Shown here one piece after another: positions 1-6,330 of a DNA stretch of 27,975 nt. Where the stretch lies: NCBI GenBank assembly GCA_030428695.1, contig JAUIEM010000082.1, forward strand, positions 1 to 27,975. Reading direction: 5' to 3'. The stretch's first letter is position 1; every line of letters begins with the position of its first letter. The translations under genes and the position numbers were made by a program. The stretch comes from a bacterium. Lineage in GTDB: Bacteria; Planctomycetota; J058; JAJDCP01. The notes under the pieces were generated by a model that saw only the letters and a program-made list of their open reading frames with translations, ran no database searches and was not told the DNA's origin.

Positions 1-237
1 GGCGATGTGGAGGGGACCCGCGCCGCCCTCGATCTGGCCTTGAGCGCAGCCTTCTCCGACGAGACGCTCTCGAGCGACGCCCTCGCCGGGGGCGCTGCCG
101 TGCTTGGCGAGGAGGAGCTGGTGGGCCTTCGAGCAGTAGTTCTCCAGGAGCTTCGCAAAGTGTTTGGCATCGTTGGTCTGCTTGAGGATCCGATGGGTCT
201 GGTCGAGGCTCTTCATCAACTCTCTGGTGTCGGCCAT
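1..237 (-). CDS. Hypothetical protein, 5' part only (runs off the window)
   Basis: Reading leftward from the ATG at 237, 79 codons are open to the window edge, so the C-terminus is missing. A strong Shine-Dalgarno sequence, GGAGG, lies six bases upstream of the ATG (just above 240), which is why this strand is preferred over the overlapping plus-strand frame. The visible protein begins MADTRELMKSLDQTHRILKQ and its first 45 residues look helical and charged, then turn Gly/Ala-rich. No signal peptide or known motif is visible. It is divergent from the FadR-type regulator gene, and the 293-base gap would hold both promoters. Function unknown. Confidence 0.6.
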   Translation of the reverse strand, partial: MADTRELMKSLDQTHRILKQTNDAKHFAKLLENYCSKAHQLLLAKHGSAPGEGVARERLVGEGCAQGQIEGGAGPLHIA

Positions 238-490
238 GATTGTCCTCCGTGCACAGATGGTAGCCGTGGTCGTCCCCCGCTCCAAGTCCGTCAGAAGGAA
301 GCGAGGGGGTTCTTCTCGAACTTCGTGGCGGTGGCTCCGGTCACCGTCGCGAGTCGGCCGTGCCGACCACAGCGGTGAGGACGGGCGACGGGCGTTCCCG
401 GTCCGTGGGCGGAAGCGCCACGAGAGGGGGACAAGACGGAAGGCCCAGAAAATCCGACGGGAATCTGGACGGGCGGAGTCCACCGCGGTA
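238..490. other. Divergent intergenic region upstream of the regulator operon
   Basis: This is the left part of the gap between the leftward partial gene and the rightward regulator gene. It holds the leftward gene's ribosome binding site at its left edge. I see no convincing coding frame, RNA gene or strong promoter hexamers; the region directly to its right is the operator pair. Confidence 0.4.
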
Positions 491-520
491 AATTGGTCCG
501 ACCAATTGGTTGAACCAATT
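491..520. promoter_or_regulatory. Two overlapping FadR/GntR-type operators
   Basis: Two perfect 17-bp palindromes overlap by four bases: AATTGGTCCGACCAATT at 491-507 and AATTGGTTGAACCAATT at 504-520. Each has 7-bp arms around a 3-bp centre and fits the TNGTNNNACNA pattern known for FadR-subfamily GntR regulators. The pair ends 10 bases before the ATG of the FadR-like gene, so binding there should block its own transcription or translation start. Autoregulation is inferred from position; the palindromes are seen directly. Confidence 0.82.
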
Positions 521-530
521 TGAGGGACGG

Positions 531-1226
531 ATGCCGACCACCACCAAGCAAGCCGATGTCTGCGACCGCCTGCTCGGCGCCATCCTCAGCGGAACCTACC
601 CGGCCGGCTCCCGCCTGCCCGCCGAGCGCGAGCTCGCCGAGCAGCTCGAGACCTCGCGGGGGACGCTGCGCGAGGCCCTGCGCAAGCTCGAGAGCCTCGG
701 CGTGGTCGAGGCCCGGCGCGGGTCGGGCATCGCGGTGCTCGACTTCAAGAGCTCCGGCCGCGTCGGGCTGATCCCGGGCTTCCTGCGCCACGGCGCGCCC
801 GGCGCGGACCCCGTGCGGGTGCTCGCCGACCTCCTGTACATGCGCCGGGTGCTCGCCCGCGAGGTGATCACCCTGGTCGCGACCCGCGCGGCTCCGGGCG
901 CGCTCGGCCCCGTGCGCGCCGCGATCCGGGCCGCCTGGGCGCGGCGCGGCGAGCCCCTCGCCTTCGCCGAGGCCGACTTCGAGGCCTTCGCGGCGCTGGC
1001 GCGGGCGACCTCCATCCTGCCCCTTTTGTGGATCCTGAACACCTACAAGGAGACGGTCCGCGAGCTGATCGCCCTGGCCGGTGCGCTCCCCGCCCCGGAC
1101 GACTACCAGGACACGATGCTCGCGACCGTCGACGCGATCGCCGAGGGACGGCCCGCCGCCGCGCAGGCCATCCTCGGCAGCTACTACGAGCGCCTCGACC
1201 GGGTGCTCCTCGGAGGAGAGCTGTGA
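531..1226 (+). CDS. FadR-family (GntR superfamily) transcriptional regulator
   Basis: A 231-residue DNA-binding regulator. Residues about 5-70 form the GntR winged helix, including the typical RLPAERELAEQLETSRGTLR recognition region and a wing ending RRGSGIAVLDF. The rest is an all-helical effector domain. The metal-binding histidines common in FCD-type domains are not visible, and the PLLWILNTYKE segment recalls E. coli FadR itself, which binds acyl-CoA; an acyl-CoA-like ligand is therefore possible but inferred. ATG 531 is preferred over an in-frame TTG at 510, because the TTG start would put the operators inside the coding region; GAGGGA lies close upstream. The stop overlaps the next gene's GTG by 4 bp, so this regulator heads a three-gene operon. 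Confidence 0.87.
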   Translation: MPTTTKQADVCDRLLGAILSGTYPAGSRLPAERELAEQLETSRGTLREALRKLESLGVVEARRGSGIAVLDFKSSGRVGLIPGFLRHGAPGADPVRVLADLLYMRRVLAREVITLVATRAAPGALGPVRAAIRAAWARRGEPLAFAEADFEAFAALARATSILPLLWILNTYKETVRELIALAGALPAPDDYQDTMLATVDAIAEGRPAAAQAILGSYYERLDRVLLGGEL

Positions 1227-2260
1227 GACCGACCTGCCTCGTGACCGGTGCGACCGGCTTCATCGGCACCCACGTCGTCGAGACCCTGGTCGCGGCGGGC
1301 TACGACGTCCGCGCGACCGACCTGCCGGACGCCCTCGGGGCCGACAGCCGCGAGCGCGGGCGCTTCCCGAGCGTCTTGCGGCGGCTGTCCTCCCACGTCC
1401 AGGTCGTGCCCTCGGACGTCACGCAGCCCGAGACCCTGCGCGGGCTGGCCGACGGCATCGACTACGTGTTCCACGTCGCCGCGATCTTCAGCTACTCCGC
1501 GCCGAAGTCGCTGCTGTTCCGGGTCAACGTCGAGGGCACCCGGAACCTGCTCGAGGAGGTCACCGGGAAGGTCAAGCGGGCGGTGGTGTGGGGCGCCGGC
1601 GGGGTCTACGGCTTCGGGCACGACGGGCCCCTCGACGAGGATCTGCCCGCCGACCCGAGCAACGACTACCTGCGCTCGAAGGCGGCCCAGGAGGAGCTCG
1701 TGCGGGAATACGGACGCGAGCGCGGCCTGTCCTACGCGATCCTCCGCCCGACCACCGTCTACGGTCCGCGGGCGGTGTACGGCGGCGGGCAGCTGCTGAT
1801 GGACCCGGCGAAGCAGAGCGTGCTCGCCCTGCCGACCAACTTCACCGCGAAGATCCCCTTCGTGCATGTCGAAGACGTCGCCCGCGCCGCCCTGCACCTC
1901 GCCGTCACCCCCGAGGCCGGCGGCGACACCTACAACCTCAACGACGACACCGACATCACGACGTACGACTTCATGAAGTACCTGTCGCGGCTGCTCGGGA
2001 AGCCCTTCCTGCCGCTGCCGCCGATCCCCGTCGCGCCGCTGCGCAACGTGCTGAAGGGGGTCGCGACGGTCGGCCAGCAGCTCGGCGCGCGGCTCGGCTT
2101 CCGCTCGCCCCTCGAGGCCGACAGCGTCGACTACTTCGGGCGCGAGCTCTCGTTTCCCAACCGGCGGCTCAAGGCCACCGGCTTCCGTTTCCGCTACCCG
2201 GAGGCCCGGGAGGGCATCCGTGACACCCTGGCCTGGTACCAGAAGGAGGGTTGGCTGTGA
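1223..2260 (+). CDS. NAD(P)-dependent epimerase/dehydratase family protein (extended SDR)
   Basis: A 345-residue cytoplasmic extended short-chain dehydrogenase/reductase. The Rossmann motif GATGFIG is at residues 9-15 and the catalytic YxxxK is Y149-x3-K153. The Ser/Thr usually three residues before the VYG strand (GalE S124) appears to be Ala125 in WGAGGVYG, which is unusual for an active enzyme. The overall pattern resembles GalE-like and 3-beta-hydroxysteroid dehydrogenase-like members; substrate unknown. The GTG start at 1223 overlaps the regulator's TGA (GTGA) and has GGAGGAG upstream, so translation is probably coupled. The downstream gene overlaps in the same way. Because a FadR-like regulator controls the operon, an acyl or lipid substrate is a reasonable guess only. 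Confidence 0.85.
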   Translation: MRPTCLVTGATGFIGTHVVETLVAAGYDVRATDLPDALGADSRERGRFPSVLRRLSSHVQVVPSDVTQPETLRGLADGIDYVFHVAAIFSYSAPKSLLFRVNVEGTRNLLEEVTGKVKRAVVWGAGGVYGFGHDGPLDEDLPADPSNDYLRSKAAQEELVREYGRERGLSYAILRPTTVYGPRAVYGGGQLLMDPAKQSVLALPTNFTAKIPFVHVEDVARAALHLAVTPEAGGDTYNLNDDTDITTYDFMKYLSRLLGKPFLPLPPIPVAPLRNVLKGVATVGQQLGARLGFRSPLEADSVDYFGRELSFPNRRLKATGFRFRYPEAREGIRDTLAWYQKEGWL

Positions 2261-2844
2261 GCGAACAGGTGATGGAACGACCGGCGCGGCCGGCGCAGAA
2301 GAAGAAGGCGGGTCCGCCGCCGGTGCAGCCGGTCTTCCGCCGCGACCTGATCAGTCTGGCGACGATGTCCCGCGCGGACCTCGACATCGTCTTCGAGCAG
2401 GGCCGGCCGGCGACCGTCGAGGACGTCGCCGACCGCGAGTTCGACGGCTACAACCACCCGACCTTCGCGAGCCTGCTCGGCATCCGCAAGTTCCGCAAGG
2501 GCTTCACGAAGACCCCGGACGGCCTGCGCGGCTACAACGTCAAGATGGTCCAGAACGGCGGCCCGATGACGCCCTGGCGGGCCGTGGAAGGCGACGACGG
2601 CCAGGACGTCCGGCACGGCTTCTACCTCGCCGAGCCCGCCCCCGACCACAGCCGCGAGCCCGGCTCGCTGCTGCTCGACTACGGGCGCGGGGAGAATCCC
2701 TGGTACGACCCGAGCGCGCTCCTGCGCGACTACCTGCGCCGGGTCGACGCCCACAGCGGGGAGACCCTGCTCGGTCGCGCCTACCTCGCCCTGCTCGGGC
2801 GCGAGGTCTTCGTCAGCTACTTCCTGCTGCAGGCGCGGGCCTGA
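2257..2844 (+). CDS. Conserved-looking hypothetical protein of the FadR operon
   Basis: A 195-residue protein starting at GTG 2257, which overlaps the reductase stop by 4 bp and has AGGAGGG six bases upstream. An in-frame TTG at 2251 and ATG at 2272 are less likely starts. The first 25 residues are Pro/Lys-rich and probably disordered. The body has aromatic, Gly-rich segments (GIRKFRKGF, GLRGYNVKMV, RHGFYLAEP) suggesting a beta-rich small-ligand fold, then WYDPSALLRDYLRRV and a hydrophobic C-terminus ending FVSYFLLQARA. There is no signal peptide. I cannot name the family. Its coupling to the reductase implies a shared pathway. Confidence 0.75.
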   Translation: MSEQVMERPARPAQKKKAGPPPVQPVFRRDLISLATMSRADLDIVFEQGRPATVEDVADREFDGYNHPTFASLLGIRKFRKGFTKTPDGLRGYNVKMVQNGGPMTPWRAVEGDDGQDVRHGFYLAEPAPDHSREPGSLLLDYGRGENPWYDPSALLRDYLRRVDAHSGETLLGRAYLALLGREVFVSYFLLQARA

Positions 2845-3010
2845 GGCGCGGACGGTAGAGGCCGGCCTCGACGAGCCCGGTCGGTGAGTTGCCCCCGACG
2901 CTCCCTTTGCGTGTGCAAGGTCGGGCGCGCTTGTGTACACTGGCCGGATCGAACGCCTACCAGCGTCGGTGTGCACACGCGCGCGGGCTCGCAGCTCGGA
3001 TGGGGGAAGC
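2845..3010 (+). promoter_or_regulatory. Leader region with two GTGTnCAC-type palindromes
   Basis: This gap before the REC-GGDEF-EAL gene holds two short palindromes, GTGTACAC at 2933-2940 and GTGTGCACAC at 2969-2978, spaced about 36 bases apart. TACACT at 2936-2941 could serve as a -10 element, but no good -35 is visible. They may be operator half-sites for one regulator; this is a weak, sequence-only inference. Confidence 0.3.
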
Positions 3011-4675
3011 ATGCGCAAAGCAGGGCAGCCTTTGCAGCTGTTGATGGTCGAGCCGGACAAGGTGACCCGCCTCGCCATCCGGCTGTATCTCGCGGGCATC
3101 AAGAAGGTGCAGGTCACCGAGGTGACCAGCATAGAGGAGGCGCTGCACCGCCTCAACGAGCGCGAGTTCGACTGCATCGTCAGCGACGTCCGCCTCCCCG
3201 ACGGGGATGCCTTCGACTTCCTGCGCTCGCTGTACGACGCGAACGCGCAGCCGCCGCCGATGGTGGTGATGACGAGCGTCCGCAATGAAGAGCTCGGGCT
3301 CAAGCTGGTCTCGGCCGGCGCCCAGGACTACCTCCTGCGCACCGAGGTCAGCAGCCTGCGCTTGATCCGCGCCATCCGCTACGCGATGGAGCGCCACATC
3401 TTCCAGGCCGAGCGCTTCCACGCCAACGCCCAGCTCATCGCGGCGGTGACCGAAGACCCGCTGACCGACTTCCTCAACCGCGAGGGCTTCCACAAGGTCC
3501 TCGCCGACGAGCTCCAGCACGCCGAGAGCTCCGGGGTCTACCCGAACATCCTGATGGTCGACCTCGAGAACCTCAAGGCGATCAACGAGAGCCACGGCCA
3601 CGATGTCGGCGACCAGGTGCTGGTCAAGGTCTCCGCGGCCCTGCGCCGGGCGACCAAGAAAGCGGAATACTGGGCGAAGATCGGGGGCGTGTTCGTCACG
3701 CTGCTGCACGACGTCACGCTCCACCAGGCGGCCGGGATCGGCAACCTGATCGAGGAGATGCTGAGCAAGATGGCGCTCTACCTCGAGTCGGGCACCGTCA
3801 CGCTGCAGGCCCGGGTCGGCGTCGCGCCGCTGCCCGAAGAGGCCCACTCGGTCAACGACCTGATCGACGCGGTCGCGCGGCAGCCGGCCGAGCTTCCGCC
3901 CGAGCAGGCGGTCAGCGACAGCGGCACCGCCCTCGAGGTCAAGCTGCCGCCGCCCGCGATGAGCCGCAACGACCGGCTGCGCGAGATCATCGCCCATCCC
4001 GAGCAGCTCGCGGTCGTGCGCCAGACCGTCTCCGACCTGACCAACGGCAAGGTGGTCTCCTACGAGCTGATGATCCGGGGTCCGGAGGGCTTCGACAACC
4101 CGGCCGACCTGTTCGACGTCGACGGCGACCAGGATCTCCTGCGGGAGATGGACCTGCGCTGCCTGGAGACCTGCCTCGACGCGGGGAAACACGTGCCGAA
4201 GCGGCTGCGCATGCACGTCAACATCTTCCCCTCGACCCTGATCCAGACCCCGAGCGAGCAGCTCATCGAGATGTTCAGGAAGTACGGTGCGATCCAGCGC
4301 GTCTTCCTCGACGTCAACACCCAGTGGATCATCGGCGAGCCTGCGCAGCTGACCGATCCGGTCAACGCCCTGCGCCACGCCGGGATCAAGATCGCGCTCG
4401 ACCACGTCGAGGTCGGCCGCTCCTTCATGCAGGCCCTGCTGCTGCTCAAACCGAAGGTCGTCAAGACCGACCCCGACCTCGTGCTCGACCTCTCCAACGA
4501 CCACACCAAGCGGCGCAACCTCCAGCGGCTGCTGTCGATCGCGATCTCGATCGGCAGCAAGCTGGTGGCGGTCGGCCTCGAGTCGGAGGCGGATGTCATC
4601 GCCGTGCGCGACATGGGCATCCGCTTCGGCCAGGGCTACCACCTCGGCGAGCTCGCCTTCGTCGACGAGGCCTGA
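3011..4675 (+). CDS. Response regulator with degenerate GGDEF and EAL domains
   Basis: A 554-residue cytoplasmic signalling protein. Residues about 8-125 are a receiver domain with phospho-acceptor Asp59 (SDVRLPDG) and Thr88; the first acidic pair is E14/D16 and the usual C-terminal Lys is Arg110. A GGDEF-like domain follows, with a canonical entry DPLTDFLNREGF, but the active-site loop reads GGVFV instead of GGDEF, so cyclase activity is unlikely. The C-terminal EAL-like domain keeps ELMIRGP, a conserved Asn (VNIF), VKTD and GQGY, but the LEITE and DDFGTG motifs are LDVNT and LDHVEVG, so phosphodiesterase activity is doubtful. It may be a c-di-GMP sensor or a protein-interaction output. ATG 3011, with GGGGGAAGC before it, is preferred over an upstream in-frame start at 2933. 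The gene appears monocistronic. Confidence 0.85.
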   Translation: MRKAGQPLQLLMVEPDKVTRLAIRLYLAGIKKVQVTEVTSIEEALHRLNEREFDCIVSDVRLPDGDAFDFLRSLYDANAQPPPMVVMTSVRNEELGLKLVSAGAQDYLLRTEVSSLRLIRAIRYAMERHIFQAERFHANAQLIAAVTEDPLTDFLNREGFHKVLADELQHAESSGVYPNILMVDLENLKAINESHGHDVGDQVLVKVSAALRRATKKAEYWAKIGGVFVTLLHDVTLHQAAGIGNLIEEMLSKMALYLESGTVTLQARVGVAPLPEEAHSVNDLIDAVARQPAELPPEQAVSDSGTALEVKLPPPAMSRNDRLREIIAHPEQLAVVRQTVSDLTNGKVVSYELMIRGPEGFDNPADLFDVDGDQDLLREMDLRCLETCLDAGKHVPKRLRMHVNIFPSTLIQTPSEQLIEMFRKYGAIQRVFLDVNTQWIIGEPAQLTDPVNALRHAGIKIALDHVEVGRSFMQALLLLKPKVVKTDPDLVLDLSNDHTKRRNLQRLLSIAISIGSKLVAVGLESEADVIAVRDMGIRFGQGYHLGELAFVDEA

Positions 4676-4699
4676 GGCGCCGCTCCATCCCCCGTAATT

Positions 4700-4870
4700 G
4701 CCCGGAAAGGAATAAGGGCCCGGAAAGGAATAAGTCAGGCATTCGGGCGCGCCTGCGGCGCAATGGTGGCACTTGCCTCACTCCGAATCACACCGGTATG
4801 CGTCACTCGCCAAGCACCACAATTCCTGCCGCATCCGCACCCTCGGTGCTCGACTTATTCCTTTCCGGCC
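4700..4870. repeat. Tandem plus inverted GGAAAGGAATAAG repeat in the pepA leader
   Basis: The 17-mer GCCCGGAAAGGAATAAG occurs at 4700-4716 and again at 4718-4734 in direct orientation. A reverse-complement copy with one mismatch lies at 4854-4870, ending two bases before the aminopeptidase Shine-Dalgarno. The arms could pair across about 120 bases, and a smaller nested inverted pair (ATTCGG at 4741, CCGAAT at 4783) lies inside. A diverged inverted relative with one extra A is at 9648-9666 after the serine hydrolase gene. These may be REP-like elements or a leader structure affecting translation. Confidence 0.65.
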
Positions 4871-4885
4871 CCAAAGGAGCTCCCG

Positions 4886-6328
4886 ATGACCCAGCTCGCC
4901 TTCGCCTCGACTCCGCCGACCGCGCCCGTCATGTTGTTCTGTGGCCCGAAAGACCGGCTCGCCGCGGGTGAGCTCGCCGAGCTGTTGCCGGCGGGCGCCG
5001 AGGCGGTCTGGTCGCACATGCTCGACGGGCTGTCGACCGGCGACGACGGCTCCTCGACCGGCACCTGGCTCGGGGACGGCCCGGTGCGGCAGGCGGTCGC
5101 GATCGCCCTGCCGACGGTCTGCTCGCGGCACAATCACCCGGCCCGTCCGGACGCGATCACCGGCCTGATCGGGAAGAAGCTGCCGAAGAAGTCCGACGCG
5201 ACGGTCGTCTTCGCCCTCGACAAGGGCGCCCACGCCTACGCCGCGGGCTGCGCCGTCGCGCGGGCGCTGCCGCGCTACAGCAGGAAGCCGCGCAGCAACG
5301 ACGAGCACACCGTCACGGTCAGCTTCCTCTGCGCCGACGGGGTCGCGCCCGACCTCGAGCGGCTGCGGGCGGCGGCGCCGGGGATCCGGCTGGCGGCCGA
5401 GCTGGTCGACATGCCGACCTGCGAGCTGCACACCGACGCCTTCGTCGCCCGGGCGCGCGCGGTCGCCGAGGCGGTCGGCGCCGGCTTCCGGTGCATCCAG
5501 GGCGAGGCGTTGAAGGAAGGCGGCTTCGGCGGCTTGACCGGCGTCGGAAAGGCCGCCGAGCATCCGCCGGCCCTGGCCGTGCTGAGCTGGGAGCCCGAGG
5601 GCGCGACCCACACCACCGCTTGGGTCGGCAAGGGCATCGTCTACGACACCGGCGGCCTGAGCATCAAGTCGAAGACCGGCATGCCGGGGATGAAGAGCGA
5701 CATGGGCGGGGCCGCGGCGGTGCTCGGCGCCTTCGAGGCGGCCGCGCGGCTCGGGGTCAAGGAGCGGCTGTACGCGGTCCTGTGCCTGGCGGAGAACGCG
5801 GTCGGGCCGGGGTCGATGCGGCCGGACGACATCCTCCACCTGTACTCCGGGAAGACCGTCGAGGTCAACAACACCGACGCCGAGGGCCGGCTGGTGCTCG
5901 GCGACGGGGTCGCCTACGCGGTCAAGGATCTCGAGGCCGGCACGATCGTCGACCTCGCGACCCTGACCGGCGCCCAGCTGATCTCGACGGGTCAGCGCCA
6001 CGCGGCGGTCGTCAGCAACTCCGCGGAGCTCGAGGCCCGCGCCGTGCAGGCCGGGCTGGCCAGCGGTGAGCTGGTCCATCCGCTGCCCTACTGCCCGGAG
6101 TTCTACCGCAAGGAGTTCAAGAGCAAGGTCGCCGACCTCAAGAACTCGGTCAAGGACCGCATGAACGCGCAGAGCTCCTGCGCCGCCCAGTTCGTCGCCG
6201 AGCACCTCGGCGGCTTCACCGGCGATTGGCTGCACGTCGACCTCGCCGGCCCCGCCTGGCAAGGCGAGCGGGGCACCGGCTTCGGGGTCGGCCTGCTGTT
6301 GACCCTGGCCGGGGTCGGAGCGTCCTGA
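4886..6328 (+). CDS. pepA: Leucyl aminopeptidase, peptidase family M17
   Basis: A 480-residue cytosolic metallo-exopeptidase that removes N-terminal residues from peptides, normally as a hexamer with two metal ions per subunit. All catalytic positions are visible: metal ligands K249, D254, D272, D331 and E333, and catalytic K261 and R335 within the signature NTDAEGRL. Each lies exactly 21 residues before its E. coli PepA counterpart, so spacing is fully conserved. The first 200 residues form the more variable N-terminal domain. ATG 4886 is chosen because AAAGGAG lies seven bases upstream; the in-frame upstream extension runs through the repeat region. The kinase gene begins two bases after the stop, suggesting co-transcription. 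The exact paralogue (pepA versus pepB type) is not certain. Confidence 0.93.
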   Translation: MTQLAFASTPPTAPVMLFCGPKDRLAAGELAELLPAGAEAVWSHMLDGLSTGDDGSSTGTWLGDGPVRQAVAIALPTVCSRHNHPARPDAITGLIGKKLPKKSDATVVFALDKGAHAYAAGCAVARALPRYSRKPRSNDEHTVTVSFLCADGVAPDLERLRAAAPGIRLAAELVDMPTCELHTDAFVARARAVAEAVGAGFRCIQGEALKEGGFGGLTGVGKAAEHPPALAVLSWEPEGATHTTAWVGKGIVYDTGGLSIKSKTGMPGMKSDMGGAAAVLGAFEAAARLGVKERLYAVLCLAENAVGPGSMRPDDILHLYSGKTVEVNNTDAEGRLVLGDGVAYAVKDLEAGTIVDLATLTGAQLISTGQRHAAVVSNSAELEARAVQAGLASGELVHPLPYCPEFYRKEFKSKVADLKNSVKDRMNAQSSCAAQFVAEHLGGFTGDWLHVDLAGPAWQGERGTGFGVGLLLTLAGVGAS

Positions 6329-6330
6329 GT

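Noticed and set aside
510..530. TTG start for the FadR-like regulator
   Set aside because: It would place the second operator inside the gene and lacks a ribosome binding site; ATG 531 fits better.
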